Notes under the pieces: generated by a model
Databases searched by the model: none
Seen by the model: only the letters and a program-made list of their open reading frames with translations
What the model was told of the DNA's origin: nothing
Shown: one piece after another, positions 32,931-43,672 of the stretch
Numbering within the stretch: position 1 is the stretch's first letter
Layout: every line of letters starts with the position of its first letter
Source: Bacillus sp. FSL H8-0547
GTDB lineage: Bacteria > Bacillota > Bacilli > Bacillales > Bacillaceae
Length of the DNA stretch: 64,000 nt
Direction of reading: 5' to 3'
Assembly (NCBI GenBank): GCA_038002745.1
Contig: JBBODD010000001.1
Span: 3,720,001-3,784,000 of the forward strand
Program-made: the position numbers and the translations under genes

Positions 32931-33803
32931 ATGAAAATGGCTTTTTTCGCTTTGCTGATTGCGCTGACTCAGCAGCCCGATCATGACAGTCTGATGATCA
33001 AAGACCAGACGGAGAGTATCGGGACAATTTCAAAGGAAGATTTGGCGCAGCTTACTGAAGAAATGTACATAATGGACGATGAAAAAATAAATCAGCTGTC
33101 AACGCGAATTGACAACGTGATGTACAAGCCCCCTGTAAATGCCCATCTAAGTAAATCAGGCGCGATTATACAGGAAAAAAAAGGCTACAGGCTGCACAAA
33201 GAAAAATTTCTTGAACTTTTATATTCCTTTTTTTACGGGAAAGGGCCGATGACGGTCCAGGCGCCAAAAATGGATTTATACCCCAGGGTGGACAGTGATC
33301 TTTTAAAAAGCATCCGTTCAGCACGGATCGGCAGCTATGCTACTTTTTTTAACAAACGAAATGTACAAAGATCAACAAACATAATCCTTGCTGCAGACGC
33401 CATTAATAATACAGTTGTTTTTCCGGGAGAAACCTTCTCGTTTAATGGTGTTGTAGGGAACAGAACGGCTGCAAAAGGCTATATGAAAGCTCCGATTATC
33501 ATTAGAGGCGAGCTTGCGGAAGGAATTGGCGGCGGAATCTGCCAGGTTTCTTCTACCTTATTTAATGCGACAGACAATGCAGGCCTAAAAATAATTGAAC
33601 GGTTTTCCCATTCCAGAAATGTTCCCTATGTGCCTAAGGGAAGGGATGCGACGGTCAGCTGGTATGGTCCTGATTTCAAGTTCACCAACAAGTACAGCGA
33701 GCCTGTTCTCATCATGGCTGCTGTTTACAGCTCAAGTGTGACGGTGACGATTTATTCCACAAAGGAAGTGCTCTACGAAAAGAGTGCAGAAAGGAAGAAG
33801 TAA
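32931..33803 (+). CDS. VanW-family protein
   Basis: A 290-residue protein with a VanW domain (about 130-275) marked by FPGETFSFNGVVG, GIGGGICQVSSTLFNA and HSRNVPYVPKG-type motifs. A short hydrophobic N terminus (FFALLIALT) suggests export or membrane attachment; residues 20-120 are family-specific. VanW proteins are cell-wall linked with unknown activity. B. subtilis has the relative YoaR. GGGGAG precedes the ATG. Confidence 0.85.
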   Translation: MKMAFFALLIALTQQPDHDSLMIKDQTESIGTISKEDLAQLTEEMYIMDDEKINQLSTRIDNVMYKPPVNAHLSKSGAIIQEKKGYRLHKEKFLELLYSFFYGKGPMTVQAPKMDLYPRVDSDLLKSIRSARIGSYATFFNKRNVQRSTNIILAADAINNTVVFPGETFSFNGVVGNRTAAKGYMKAPIIIRGELAEGIGGGICQVSSTLFNATDNAGLKIIERFSHSRNVPYVPKGRDATVSWYGPDFKFTNKYSEPVLIMAAVYSSSVTVTIYSTKEVLYEKSAERKK

Positions 33804-33896
33804 CGATTTGCGGCGGTTGATTTTGCCGGTCTGAAAAAGATGCTTCTGAAAGAATATGCCTGGACATATAGTTAGAAGACTCTTTTCTTAGGCAAG

Positions 33897-34472
33897 GTGA
33901 TGCTTATCACACAGAAGATAGCCGCCATTATAATAGGAAGTTTGCTGATCGGCATAGGCATTAACGGGTTTCTTGTCCCTCACCATCTGATTGACGGCGG
34001 TGTGGATGGTGCGGCGCTTATTATGCATTATTACTTTGATTTTAAGACTGGATTATGCATTTTATTGTTCAGCATTCCGCTATGCATGTATGCCTGGTTT
34101 TATAAGCCGGCGTATTTTTACAGCAGCTTTCATGGTTTGCTCGTTTCCGCGTTCTTTATTGATCTGCTTGATCCTCTTAGGACGTCTTTTGATCTGCCAA
34201 TCTTTTTAAGTTCATTAATAGGCGGATGCGTTATAGGAATAGGAATCGGGATTATGCTCAGAAATGATACAAGCACCGGGGGGACAGATCTGCTTGCACG
34301 GCTGATTTCAGACTATACCAGCTTAAATATCGGCATCGCAATCCTTTTAGTAGACGGGCTTGTCGTTCTTGCGGGATATAAAACACTGGAATTGAGGAGT
34401 TTTGTTTTTTCCTGTATAACCATCGCTGTGGTTGGGCTTGTTACTTCGATTGTCATGAAGCCGGAAGAATAG
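33897..34472 (+). CDS. YitT-family membrane protein
   Basis: A 191-residue protein with five to six membrane helices of the YitT/DUF161 type (GINGFLVPHHLIDGGVDGAALIMHY is the family hallmark region; NDTSTGGTD follows later). It lacks the C-terminal cytosolic DUF2179 domain of full-length members, which are about 280 residues. Function is unknown. The start is not clear: GTG at 33897 and ATG at 33900 are both close to the only purine-rich motif. A terminator follows. Confidence 0.8.
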   Translation: MMLITQKIAAIIIGSLLIGIGINGFLVPHHLIDGGVDGAALIMHYYFDFKTGLCILLFSIPLCMYAWFYKPAYFYSSFHGLLVSAFFIDLLDPLRTSFDLPIFLSSLIGGCVIGIGIGIMLRNDTSTGGTDLLARLISDYTSLNIGIAILLVDGLVVLAGYKTLELRSFVFSCITIAVVGLVTSIVMKPEE

Positions 34473-34479
34473 CAGAATG

Positions 34480-34507
34480 CAGGTCCTGAGGGATCTGTTT
34501 TTGTTTT
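34480..34507 (+). terminator. intrinsic terminator
   Basis: Stem CAGGTCC / GGATCTG (one G-U pair) with a short loop and TTTTTGTTTT. Confidence 0.6.
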
Positions 34508-34615
34508 CAGACAGTTCAAATGTTTGATTTTTAAAGACCGCTGCGGTAAATCTATTGAGAGGGATGCATTTTCTTCAGCATAAGCGAAATTACACCAGTG
34601 GGAGGAGCAGATGCA

Positions 34616-35638
34616 ATGAAACTTAGTATATTAGACCAGTCACCCATTTCAGAAGGGTTTACAGCCAAAGATGCGCTTGCACAATCCCTTCACCTTGTAA
34701 AAGAGGCTGAAAAGCTGGGCTATTGCCGGTATTGGTTTGCAGAACATCACAACACGAGCGGTCTTGCAAGCACAGCGCCGGAAATTTTGATGGCACATGC
34801 TGCCTCTCATACGGAACGGATAAAAGTCGGATCCGGGGGTGTGCTGCTCCCTCAGTACAGTCCGCTGAAAGTAGCTGAAACGTTTCGTACTCTTGAAACG
34901 CTTTTTCCAAACAGGATTGACCTTGGCATTGGACGTTCTCCGGGAGGCTCGGCAGAAACACGTCTTGCACTGACAGATGGCCTTCGAAAGAGCATGAACG
35001 AATTTCCAAGACAGCTAAAGGACTTACGGGGTTACTTAAGCAGCGGCCTGCCGGAGGATCATGCTTTTTCTGGTGTACAGGCGATGCCGGATCCGCTGTC
35101 GTCCTCTCCGGATTTGTGGCTGCTCGGAATATCGCACAGAGGAGCCAGAGTGGCAGCTGAACACGGGATGGCTTTTACATACGGGCACTTTATCAACCCG
35201 GTCGGCGGGGAAAAAGCTATGGAAGATTACAGAAAGCAGTTTAAGCCAGTGGGCAATTTAAAAGAACCGAAGACAAATTTCTGCATTTTTGCAGTCTGTG
35301 CTGAATCTCAGGAGAAGGCAGAGTATCTGGCAAGCAGTCAGGATGCCTGGCTGCTCCAGGTTGAAAGCGGGGGAGACACAAGAATCATTTCTCCGGATCA
35401 AGCCCGAAAGATAACGTTTAATGAGGATCAAAAGAGCAAAATACGAATGAACCGCAAGCGAATGCTGATCGGCACTCCGGAAAGGATAAAGGAGGACCTT
35501 CTGCGGATAGCGGATGACTATAAGACAGATGAAGCCCTTATCCTGACCAACATTTACGATTTCAAAGAAAAACGTGAGTCGTACAGGCTGCTTGCAGAAG
35601 CATTTCAAACCGGAAGCTGCCGACTGGAGTCGAATTAG
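34616..35638 (+). CDS. luciferase-like FMN-dependent monooxygenase
   Basis: A 340-residue TIM-barrel flavin-dependent oxidoreductase of the LLM class (MKLSILDQSPISEG start, RYWFAEHHNTSGLAS, VGSGGVLLPQYSPLKVAE and DLGIGRSPGG). The start at 34616 has GGGAGGAG at 8 bases. It is paralogous to the next gene, from which it is separated by 107 bases containing a palindrome. Substrate unknown; such enzymes use reduced FMN and oxygen. Confidence 0.88.
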   Translation: MKLSILDQSPISEGFTAKDALAQSLHLVKEAEKLGYCRYWFAEHHNTSGLASTAPEILMAHAASHTERIKVGSGGVLLPQYSPLKVAETFRTLETLFPNRIDLGIGRSPGGSAETRLALTDGLRKSMNEFPRQLKDLRGYLSSGLPEDHAFSGVQAMPDPLSSSPDLWLLGISHRGARVAAEHGMAFTYGHFINPVGGEKAMEDYRKQFKPVGNLKEPKTNFCIFAVCAESQEKAEYLASSQDAWLLQVESGGDTRIISPDQARKITFNEDQKSKIRMNRKRMLIGTPERIKEDLLRIADDYKTDEALILTNIYDFKEKRESYRLLAEAFQTGSCRLESN

Positions 35639-35685
35639 TTTCTTTTATCCTTCTTCCTTGTTAAAATAGAAACCAATCACACGTG

Positions 35686-35700
35686 CTTACTTTTTGTAAG
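35686..35700. promoter_or_regulatory. palindromic box upstream of the second LLM gene
   Basis: CTTAC-TTTTT-GTAAG, a perfect 5-bp palindrome with a 5-bp centre, followed 5 bases later by a TATAAA that could be a -10. It resembles TTAC/GTAA boxes of HxlR-type regulators and has some likeness to the yodC-yodB box. Confidence 0.4.
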
Positions 35701-35745
35701 TTTCTATAAATTCGTCTTTAAGATGTACTAGAAGGAGGACTTTTT

Positions 35746-36744
35746 ATGTCCAATACAAAAAAAGATGTAAAGCTTTCAATTCTGGATCTTGCTCCTGTTG
35801 TAGAAGGGAGCACGCCATCAGGTGCTTTTAAAAACACACTGGATCTTGCCCAGCACGCGGAGAAGTGGGGATATAACCGTTTCTGGCTGGCAGAGCATCA
35901 TAATATGGAAGGAATCGCAAGCTCTGCAACTGCTGTGCTGATCGGCCATGTTGCCGGAGGAACCTCCACCATACGTGTTGGGTCAGGCGGGATTATGCTG
36001 CCGAATCATTCGCCTCTTGTCATCGCAGAGCAATTTGGAACGCTAGAATCGCTTTACCCTGGAAGAATTGATCTTGGGCTTGGACGGGCTCCGGGAACTG
36101 ACCAGTTAACAGCACGGGCACTGCGTAGAGAAAACATGAGCAATGGGGAAGATTTCCCTGAACAGCTTGATGAATTAAGAGAATACTTTAATCCGACAGA
36201 GGCAGCTCATGTTAAAGCTGTGCCGGGAAAAGGCCTGAATGTGCCAATTTGGCTTTTGGGTTCAAGCGGCTTCAGCGCACAGCTTGCAGGGAGACTTGGC
36301 CTGCCGTTTGCTTTTGCCAGTCATTTTTCTCCAGAGCATACGGTGCCCGCAATGAATTTGTATAGAAGCAGCTTCAGGCCGTCAGAAGTCCTTGACGAAC
36401 CTTACGCAATGGTGGGCGCCAACATCATCGCTGCTGATACAGATGAAAGAGCAGCCTATCTGGCGACTTCCATGCAGCAGCAGTTTTTGAATCTTGTCCG
36501 CAATCGTCCCGGAAAAATGCAGCCTCCGGTTGAAAATATGGAAGAACTGTGGACGCCATATGAAAAAGCTGCCATTCATCAGCAGCTTGGTTCATCCATT
36601 GTCGGCAGTGAAAGCACGGTAAAAGAGAAACTTGAAACATTCATAGAAGAAACCGGCGCAAACGAAATTATGGTCAATGCCTCTATTTACGACCATCACG
36701 AACGCCTGCGGTCATTCGAGATTGTATCCGGACTGTTTCGCTGA
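35746..36744 (+). CDS. luciferase-like FMN-dependent monooxygenase, paralogue
   Basis: A 332-residue LLM-class oxidoreductase, clearly paralogous to the preceding gene ([55 protein letters not shown]). The pair probably arose by tandem duplication that has since diverged. AAGGAGG lies before the ATG. A palindromic box in front suggests separate control. The substrate is unknown. Confidence 0.9.
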   Translation: MSNTKKDVKLSILDLAPVVEGSTPSGAFKNTLDLAQHAEKWGYNRFWLAEHHNMEGIASSATAVLIGHVAGGTSTIRVGSGGIMLPNHSPLVIAEQFGTLESLYPGRIDLGLGRAPGTDQLTARALRRENMSNGEDFPEQLDELREYFNPTEAAHVKAVPGKGLNVPIWLLGSSGFSAQLAGRLGLPFAFASHFSPEHTVPAMNLYRSSFRPSEVLDEPYAMVGANIIAADTDERAAYLATSMQQQFLNLVRNRPGKMQPPVENMEELWTPYEKAAIHQQLGSSIVGSESTVKEKLETFIEETGANEIMVNASIYDHHERLRSFEIVSGLFR

Positions 36745-36762
36745 ATAAGCTTTTTTGAAACG

Positions 36763-36793
36763 AGGGTGAAGGGGTCTTCACCCTTATTTTTTT
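36763..36793. terminator. bidirectional terminator
   Basis: Stem AGGGTGAAG / CTTCACCCT with a 4-base loop and T-run; lies between the LLM gene and the converging membrane protein gene. Confidence 0.85.
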
Positions 36794-37377
36794 TCTTTTA
36801 GAAGCAGCAAACAAAGCGGACCCAGAACGGGAATAAAAGAATAGAAGGCTCTTCTGCCCATTTTGTATTCATGTTTAAGCACAAACCACGAAAGCCATGT
36901 TAAAACAAACAGGTCAGCTGTCATCACACTGACCAGCTGCGAAGATTGAAAGGCCTCTGAATATCTCTCTATTGACCCCATAAAGATGCCGAAAAGGTAT
37001 AGACCGGCAGTAAGCACGGCAAGAATCAAAATCACCAACTTTGAATCACGAAGCCTTTTCGTTTTTTCTGAGAATTTCCTTTCTATATGCTTACGCTCTT
37101 TTCTCAAAAAGAAGTAAGGAAGCAGCGAAAAAGCTCCCAGTGCAAATGAACCGAGAACAAAAGGCCAGGCCGGAAGCTTCCGGGTATCATTCGGCAAAAT
37201 TAAAAGAGCAAAGATCATTGGGAAAATCCCTAAAAATGAAAACACCATAACAACGAGCGGATCTGCCTGTTCAAAAGAACCAGTCAAAAGGTGTTTCATG
37301 ATGTCATCTTCCTCGCCGTCCTTTCCCGGCGCAAAAAATACAGCATAAGCTATAAGAGCTGCCCACAAACTAAACAT
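36784..37377 (-). CDS. membrane protein of unknown function
   Basis: A 197-residue membrane protein with about five hydrophobic helices. The pattern is an N-terminal helix, a short acidic loop (GKDGEEDD), two helices, a strongly basic loop with RKERKHIERKF, and two or three C-terminal helices. I do not recognise a named family, though DUF2834-like proteins have a similar layout. AGAGGTG precedes the ATG. Its 3' end overlaps the terminator stem. Confidence 0.7.
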   Translation of the reverse strand: MFSLWAALIAYAVFFAPGKDGEEDDIMKHLLTGSFEQADPLVVMVFSFLGIFPMIFALLILPNDTRKLPAWPFVLGSFALGAFSLLPYFFLRKERKHIERKFSEKTKRLRDSKLVILILAVLTAGLYLFGIFMGSIERYSEAFQSSQLVSVMTADLFVLTWLSWFVLKHEYKMGRRAFYSFIPVLGPLCLLLLKEKK

Positions 37378-37547
37378 AGATTCACCTCTTTTTTATCATT
37401 TAATGTAGCACTTCCGACCAGCAATCCACCAGTTATAATCGGTTTTTTCTTTGAACGCGCTTGCAAAAGACAATCCCTTTGAGTCATGCGTTTTTTTCTA
37501 GTATACTGGGGCAGAGAAATTTGAACGAGAGAAGGGAACAACCTACA

Positions 37548-38438
37548 ATGACCTTACAATTAGAAGCCATGAACCTTCCGCAGCAGCTTTTGGCAGATAT
37601 CAGGAAGCGGGCAGAATCCTATAAAAACAGCGGGGACTCATACTTGATCGGAACAGGAGGCTATATGCCTTCAGAGGATGCGGTCCTCTTTGATGCGATG
37701 ATTGCCCTCTCGCTTGGGAAAAATGTTCTATTAAAAGGACCTACAGGCTCTGGAAAAACCAAGCTTGCCGAAACCCTTTCCAATTTGTTCGGACAGCCGA
37801 TGCACAGCATCAACTGCAGTGTCGACCTTGATGCCGAGGCGCTCCTTGGCTATAAAACCATTTCGCAGGAGGGGGCGAAAACATCAATTGAGTTTATAGA
37901 GGGGCCTGTCATCCATGCGATGAAAAAAGGCCATCTACTTTATATAGATGAAATCAATATGGCGAAGCCTGAAACGCTTCCTATCTTAAACGGAGTGCTT
38001 GATTACCGTAAGATGATCACGAACCCGTTTACCGGGGAAGTCATCCGGGCCTCAGAAGGCTTTGGCACAGTTGCTGCCATTAATGAAGGATATGTCGGCA
38101 CGGTACCTCTGAATGAAGCACTCAAAAACCGTTTTGTTGTCATAGAAGTTCCGTATATTCAGGGAGACCAGCTGAAATCCGTTCTTCGCACACAGTCGAA
38201 ATTGAAAGATGAAAAACTTCTGTCCCAATTTGTCACTTTGTCATCTGATTTACTCTTACAGGTGCAAAACGGACAAATTTCAGAAGAAGCCGCTTCAGTA
38301 CGGGCCTTGATTGATACATGCGACCTTGCCGTCTATCTTCCGCCTTTGCGTGCGATCTCACGCGGAATTACTGAGAAACTTGAAGATGACAGGGAAAAGG
38401 CAGCGATCCGTAATATTGCAGAAACGCTGTTTGCATAA
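37548..38438 (+). CDS. yojN: MoxR/NorQ-type AAA ATPase YojN
   Basis: A 296-residue AAA+ ATPase with Walker A GPTGSGKT (64-71) and Walker B LLYIDE (130-135). It matches B. subtilis YojN. MoxR/NorQ ATPases work with VWA-domain partners as chaperones that insert metals or remodel protein complexes. The ATG at 37548 has AAGGGA upstream. The VWA partner yojO begins 12 bases after its stop, so they form an operon. Confidence 0.92.
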   Translation: MTLQLEAMNLPQQLLADIRKRAESYKNSGDSYLIGTGGYMPSEDAVLFDAMIALSLGKNVLLKGPTGSGKTKLAETLSNLFGQPMHSINCSVDLDAEALLGYKTISQEGAKTSIEFIEGPVIHAMKKGHLLYIDEINMAKPETLPILNGVLDYRKMITNPFTGEVIRASEGFGTVAAINEGYVGTVPLNEALKNRFVVIEVPYIQGDQLKSVLRTQSKLKDEKLLSQFVTLSSDLLLQVQNGQISEEAASVRALIDTCDLAVYLPPLRAISRGITEKLEDDREKAAIRNIAETLFA

Positions 38439-38450
38439 AGGGGATCTGTC

Positions 38451-40376
38451 ATGAAATACATTAAATTCAATGATAAACGGGTAGATTCCTTTCTTTTTAT
38501 GGAGCTGTCGGATCTTGCAAAAACACTGACACGCAGCGATGAGACAGAAGTTGAATTTGCCGTGCAGTCCTATTTTGACCCGTTCACTAAAAAAGTGCAT
38601 ATCAGCCATTTCTGGGACAATCGTCCCCGCAAGGATATGGTGAACGGACTGAAAAGCGATGTGTTTCTCCGGAGCATCGGCAGCAGCAGGTATACGGATT
38701 ATCAAGCTGTTGATTCCTTTGTAAAAGCTGCACAGAACCTTTCGCTTTCAAGCTTTGCCAAGCAGCTTTTCGTCATGCTTGAGGATTTGCGCCTCGAGGA
38801 AGCCTGCAAAAAAGAAAGACCCGGCACTGTGCGTGTATTTGCGGCAAGAAGGGAAATGTACAGGCGGTTTTTTAAAAGCCAGCTGATTATAAATCAGGAA
38901 CGGACCATTTTAACAGATGCACTTTACAACGCTTTCTATTTAAAAGCTACATCGGATTCACCCCTGGAGGTTTTTCCGTCACTAAGTGAGTCCATTGACC
39001 TTGCCGTTCCTTTTTTAGAAAGAGAGATCTTATCTTTTTACGAGGCAAAAGAAACAGCAGCCATCAGCAAAATTGTTCTCTCTGTCACAGAGGTGCTTGA
39101 GGATCTTCTCGAGGCTGATATGCTGAACATGTATTTTCATCTTCCGGTTCTTGACTATGCGGCGGCCGATGAGGCTATGACATTTGATGAAATGAAAAGA
39201 AAATCAAAACTTAAAAATGATGATATTCTCAAGCAAAAAAGAGAAGATGATGATGAGGATGTCCATGAAGACAAGCTTCCAACATGGCACCGGGAAACAA
39301 GCGAGGCAACGAAAAGTTTTCTTCAGTTTGATCTTGAGCAGGGAACGAAAACTGACCTGCTGGGTGAAGGTGTAAGGGAGGGGGATGATGGAGATCAGGC
39401 ACTGGGAATGGTGCAGGGGTCATCCAAAAAGACAGCCCGAAACGATTATTCGCAGCTCGAAGCCCTGGAGAATGCAGAAAACAGGGAGGAAAAAGGCGGA
39501 AATGAAGCATTTGGCAAAGAAAACAAATATGCCTTTCCTGTTTTTACAGTTCCGGACTTGCCTTCTGCTGATGAACAGGTCTCCTACCGCGAGAAAAAAG
39601 AAATCATCGCTCCTTATCAAAAAAAATTAAAGCAAATGATTGAAAAAACCCTGGAACATAAAAAAATTTCCCCAAGAAGCGATTTGCATACAGGGAGATT
39701 GAGCAAGAAACTGCTGAAGCTTTTAACGGATGATAATCCTCGTCTGTTCTATAAGAAAAATCAGCCTTCGGCGCAGATTGATGCTGCCTTCTGCCTGCTC
39801 GTTGACTGCTCTGCTTCTATGTTTGACAAAATGGAGCAGACGAAGCTCGGGATTACACTGTTTCATGAAGCCCTTAAATCTGTATCTGTCGTCCATCAAG
39901 TAACCGGTTTTTGGGAAGATACAAATGAAGCCACCGAAACAAGCCAGCCAAACCACTTTAAGACGGTCATTGACTTTGGTTCGTCTCTTCAAAAAAAGAG
40001 GGGGCCGGAGATCCTCCAGCTGCAGCCGGAAGAGGATAATCGCGACGGCTATGCGATTCGCCATATGACCAAACAGCTGATGCAAAGAAGTGAGAGCCAA
40101 AAATTTATGCTAGTTTTCTCAGACGGTGAACCGGCCGCTTCAGGATATGAGCAGAACGGGATCATCGACACACATGAAGCGGTGCTTGAAGCCAGAAAGC
40201 GCGGAATTGAAGTGATAAATATTTTCCTTTCAAACGGCGAAATTGATGAGGGACAGCAGAAAACAATCCAGAACATATATGGAAAGTTCAGCATTGTTGT
40301 TCCTGATATTGACACGCTTCCGGAAGTCTTGTTTCCTGTTTTGAAAAAATTGCTACAAAAAAGTATTCATGCCTGA
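38451..40376 (+). CDS. yojO: VWA-domain protein YojO (NorD/CobT-like)
   Basis: A 641-residue protein with a long helical N-terminal region, an acidic central linker (around residues 255-330, including a DDDEDVHED stretch) and a C-terminal von Willebrand A domain starting near 445. The MIDAS motif DCSAS is at 452-456. With YojN it forms a MoxR-VWA pair like NorQ-NorD. The complex it matures is unknown. Co-location with odhA is conserved in B. subtilis. GGGGATC lies before the ATG. A terminator follows. Confidence 0.9.
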   Translation: MKYIKFNDKRVDSFLFMELSDLAKTLTRSDETEVEFAVQSYFDPFTKKVHISHFWDNRPRKDMVNGLKSDVFLRSIGSSRYTDYQAVDSFVKAAQNLSLSSFAKQLFVMLEDLRLEEACKKERPGTVRVFAARREMYRRFFKSQLIINQERTILTDALYNAFYLKATSDSPLEVFPSLSESIDLAVPFLEREILSFYEAKETAAISKIVLSVTEVLEDLLEADMLNMYFHLPVLDYAAADEAMTFDEMKRKSKLKNDDILKQKREDDDEDVHEDKLPTWHRETSEATKSFLQFDLEQGTKTDLLGEGVREGDDGDQALGMVQGSSKKTARNDYSQLEALENAENREEKGGNEAFGKENKYAFPVFTVPDLPSADEQVSYREKKEIIAPYQKKLKQMIEKTLEHKKISPRSDLHTGRLSKKLLKLLTDDNPRLFYKKNQPSAQIDAAFCLLVDCSASMFDKMEQTKLGITLFHEALKSVSVVHQVTGFWEDTNEATETSQPNHFKTVIDFGSSLQKKRGPEILQLQPEEDNRDGYAIRHMTKQLMQRSESQKFMLVFSDGEPAASGYEQNGIIDTHEAVLEARKRGIEVINIFLSNGEIDEGQQKTIQNIYGKFSIVVPDIDTLPEVLFPVLKKLLQKSIHA

Positions 40377-40377
40377 T

Positions 40378-40406
40378 AAGCGTCTCGCGATGAGGCGCTT
40401 TTTTCT
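40378..40406 (+). terminator. intrinsic terminator after yojO
   Basis: Stem AAGCGTCTC / GAGGCGCTT with a 5-base loop and a T-run. Confidence 0.85.
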
Positions 40407-40642
40407 TTCAAATATTATTATGAAATACTCAAATCTAAACAATATTCATCCTTGTATGGAGGGTCTGATCTGACGGGAAAGTATACAAAAGAAAGAACAT
40501 TCCAAAAATGCGGGTGCGGTTGGCTGTAAGAAAAGAAAATTGGTAAGAATATGGGGATTTTTGTCGGATGACAAGCTATTTTTTGGCAGTCAGTCGAAAT
40601 TAAGGGCTGCGGTCTCATGAAGAATCATTATTAATTTTTGTT

Positions 40643-40672
40643 TTTCACTATTATTTTTAATTTTCTTATGAT
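40643..40672 (+). promoter_or_regulatory. probable odhA promoter
   Basis: TTTCAC, 18 bp, TATGAT in an AT-rich stretch; predicted start about 40680. Confidence 0.45.
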
Positions 40673-40712
40673 ACTCCTTTGATAAAAAAGCCAGGGAGTG
40701 TTAAAATGGAAA

Positions 40713-40726
40713 TGGAAGCGTTTTAA
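40713..40726. promoter_or_regulatory. candidate cre site in odhA leader
   Basis: TGGAAGCGTTTTAA agrees with the cre consensus except near the last positions. It lies downstream of the predicted start point, a position where bound CcpA would act as a roadblock. Confidence 0.55.
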
Positions 40727-40829
40727 TCCAAACCTATCATTCTTTGAATGAAAGGATAGTATATTACAATAATATCCAATTGGATCTGCGTGAAAGCAGA
40801 TTCACTACCATTGCTGGGGGTAATGTAAG

Positions 40830-43670
40830 ATGTCAGGAACAACAACAAAGCGCAAGATTCGACTTGAAGATTTTCATGGCCCGAACCTTGGCTATGTCCT
40901 GGAACTGTTTGATCAGTATAAACAGGATCCGGAATCGGTTGACGCCGAATTGCGAGAAATGTTTAACGGCTGGGATGAATCACCGCAGCAGGCAGCATCA
41001 GAGGCTGTTCCGGCTGCAGGGGGCGTGCCTAGTGCGGACAAGATGAAGAAGATTGCCTATGCAGTCAAGCTCGCTGATGATATCCGCACTTACGGACACT
41101 TAAACGCTTCTATTTATCCTTTTGAAAACCCTGGAAAAGAGTTTCTTAAGCTGAAGGATTACGGGCTTACAGAAGCAGATCTTGAAGAAATTCCAGCGTC
41201 GATTCTGTGTGCGGATGCACCGCAGGATGTGACGAACGGACTTCAGGCAATTACTTACTTAAAAGAAGTTTATACAAAAACCATTGCTTTTGAATTTTCC
41301 CATGTTCACCGTTTTGAAGAAAAATACTGGCTTAAAAAAATGGTTGAATCAGGAGAAATCTTCAAAAGCCACACAAACGAAAAGCGTCTTTCCATACTTC
41401 GCCGTCTTTCTGAAGTTGAAGGATTTGAAAAATTCCTTCACCGCACGTTTGTCGGACAGAAGCGGTTCTCAATTGAAGGGCTTGATATGCTTGTTCCGAT
41501 GCTTGATGAACTTATCTCCAATGCAGTTCACGCAGGCACACACAATGTAAACATCGGAATGGCGCACAGAGGACGTCTGAATGTTCTTGCCCATGTCCTT
41601 AAAAAACCGTATGAAATTATTTTTTCGGAATTTCAGCATTCTCCAAACAAGGAGCTTGTGCCATCTGAAGGTTCTGTAGGCATTAACTATGGCTGGAGCG
41701 GAGATGTAAAATATCATCTTGGCGCTGACAGACAGATTACAGATGAAAGCACGAAGAGGGCGAGACTGACTCTAGCAAACAACCCAAGCCATTTGGAGTA
41801 TGTTGATCCTATTGTCATGGGATATACGCGTGCCGCACAGGATAACCGCAAAACAGCCGGCTACCCAGAGCATGACGTAAAAGAATCTATGGCAATTATC
41901 ATTCATGGGGATGCAGCGTTTCCTGGAGAAGGAATTGTAGCGGAGACACTGAACCTGAACTCGCTGAAAGGCTACCAGACAGGCGGATCCATTCACATTA
42001 TTGCAAATAACATGATCGGCTTTACGACAGAAAGCATGGATTCAAGGTCGACTAAGTATGCAAGTGACCTTGCCAAAGGGTATGAAATTCCGATCGTTCA
42101 CGTTAATGCAGATGATCCGGAGGCTTGCCTTGCAGCTGTTCTAATGGCGATTGAATACCGCAAACTGTTTAACCGCGACTTCCTGATTGACCTGATCGGC
42201 TACCGCCGCTTCGGCCACAACGAGATGGATGAGCCGATGACGACGCAGCCGCAGCTTTACGAAAAAATCCGCAAGCATCCTACTGCACGGGCTCTTTATG
42301 CGAAGAAGCTTGAAGAAGCAGGATATGCAACGAAAGAAAAAATTGAAGAAATTGATCAGCAAGTACTGGATAAATTCGATGCAGCGTACCAAAAAGTACC
42401 TTCTAAAAAAGTTACTCAGGTACATGATATAGAACTTCCTGAAATCGTTATCAACGGGCTGCCGGCTATTGAAACGGCTGTTGAGAAAGAAGCGCTGCTC
42501 AGAATTAATGATGAACTTGTAAAATGGCCGGAAGATTTTCATGTGTTTGATAAGCTTAAGCGCATTTTAGAGCGCCGGGCGAACATCTTTGCAGGTGAGC
42601 AAAAGGCTGACTGGGCTCTTGCTGAAACGCTTGCGTTTGCAACGATCCTTGAAGACGGAACACCGATCCGCCTCTCAGGACAGGATTCAGAGCGCGGCAC
42701 ATTCTCCCAAAGACATCTTGTCCTGCATGACAGCGAGACAGGCAATGTTTATGCACCGCTGCATAAACTTAGTAAATCAAACGTATCATTTGCCGTTCAT
42801 AATAGTCCGCTTTCTGAGGGGTCTGTGCTCGGATTTGAATACGGATATAACGTCTTTGCTCCAGAAACACTTGTGCTCTGGGAAGCACAGTACGGAGATT
42901 TTGCCAATGCCGCCCAGGTATTCTTTGACCAGTTCATCTCTGCAGGCCGCGCAAAATGGGGACAAAAATCAGGTCTTGTGATGCTTCTTCCGCACGGGTA
43001 CGAAGGACAGGGGCCAGAGCATTCAAGTGCGAGACTTGAGCGCTATCTTCAGCTTGCAGCAGAAAACAACTGGACAGTTGCCAACCTGACAAGCGCAGCG
43101 CAATATTTCCATATTTTAAGAAGACAGGCAGCTCTGCTCAAACGCGAGGAAGTGCGTCCGCTTGTCATCATGACGCCAAAGAGCCTGCTGCGAAACGCAC
43201 AGACTATTTCAACTATCGATGAAATGAGCGCTGGTGGATTCCGTTCGGTTATTGAACAGCCCGGACTCGGCCTGAACCATTCAGAAGTGAAGCGAATTGT
43301 CCTTTGCAGCGGAAAAATCGCGACAGACTTAACGGACAAACTGAACGCAATGGAAAACAAAGCTGACAGTATTCACCTTGTAAGAGTGGAAGAACTGTAT
43401 CCTTTCCCGAAAAAAGAAATAGCAGCTATTTTGGGAAGATATGAAGCTCTTGAAGAGATTGTATGGGTACAGGAAGAGCCAATGAACATGGGTGCATGGA
43501 CATACATTGAACCGGAACTCCGGGAAGTTTCGCCAGCACAGACAAAAGTGAAGTATATCGGCAGAAAGAGAAGATCTTCAACCGCAGAGGGAGATCCAAA
43601 CGTTCATAAAAAAGATCAGGAACGCATCGTGACTGAAGCATTGACGTGGAAAAACGAAGGGAGAATTTAA
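40830..43670 (+). CDS. odhA: 2-oxoglutarate dehydrogenase E1 component
   Basis: A 946-residue thiamine-diphosphate enzyme that decarboxylates 2-oxoglutarate and passes the succinyl group to OdhB in the TCA cycle. The N-terminal 40 residues include the E2-contact DFHGPN segment; HRGRLNVL, the ThDP motif GDAAFPGEG (around residue 360) and the C-terminal transketolase-like domain ([23 protein letters not shown]) follow. GGGGGT precedes the ATG. OdhB starts 2 bases after the stop. A cre site upstream suggests carbon control. Confidence 0.97.
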   Translation: MSGTTTKRKIRLEDFHGPNLGYVLELFDQYKQDPESVDAELREMFNGWDESPQQAASEAVPAAGGVPSADKMKKIAYAVKLADDIRTYGHLNASIYPFENPGKEFLKLKDYGLTEADLEEIPASILCADAPQDVTNGLQAITYLKEVYTKTIAFEFSHVHRFEEKYWLKKMVESGEIFKSHTNEKRLSILRRLSEVEGFEKFLHRTFVGQKRFSIEGLDMLVPMLDELISNAVHAGTHNVNIGMAHRGRLNVLAHVLKKPYEIIFSEFQHSPNKELVPSEGSVGINYGWSGDVKYHLGADRQITDESTKRARLTLANNPSHLEYVDPIVMGYTRAAQDNRKTAGYPEHDVKESMAIIIHGDAAFPGEGIVAETLNLNSLKGYQTGGSIHIIANNMIGFTTESMDSRSTKYASDLAKGYEIPIVHVNADDPEACLAAVLMAIEYRKLFNRDFLIDLIGYRRFGHNEMDEPMTTQPQLYEKIRKHPTARALYAKKLEEAGYATKEKIEEIDQQVLDKFDAAYQKVPSKKVTQVHDIELPEIVINGLPAIETAVEKEALLRINDELVKWPEDFHVFDKLKRILERRANIFAGEQKADWALAETLAFATILEDGTPIRLSGQDSERGTFSQRHLVLHDSETGNVYAPLHKLSKSNVSFAVHNSPLSEGSVLGFEYGYNVFAPETLVLWEAQYGDFANAAQVFFDQFISAGRAKWGQKSGLVMLLPHGYEGQGPEHSSARLERYLQLAAENNWTVANLTSAAQYFHILRRQAALLKREEVRPLVIMTPKSLLRNAQTISTIDEMSAGGFRSVIEQPGLGLNHSEVKRIVLCSGKIATDLTDKLNAMENKADSIHLVRVEELYPFPKKEIAAILGRYEALEEIVWVQEEPMNMGAWTYIEPELREVSPAQTKVKYIGRKRRSSTAEGDPNVHKKDQERIVTEALTWKNEGRI

Positions 43671-43672
43671 TC

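Larger units (their letters stand above)
40407..40829 (+). other. intergenic region with odhA promoter and leader
   Basis: About 420 bases without a supported gene. The first 220 bases show no recognisable element. The rest holds the odhA promoter, a candidate cre site and a leader of about 150 bases in which I see no known riboswitch or terminator. Confidence 0.6.

Noticed and set aside
40680-40829. riboswitch in the odhA leader
   Set aside because: No known aptamer core, terminator or anti-terminator pairing could be recognised.
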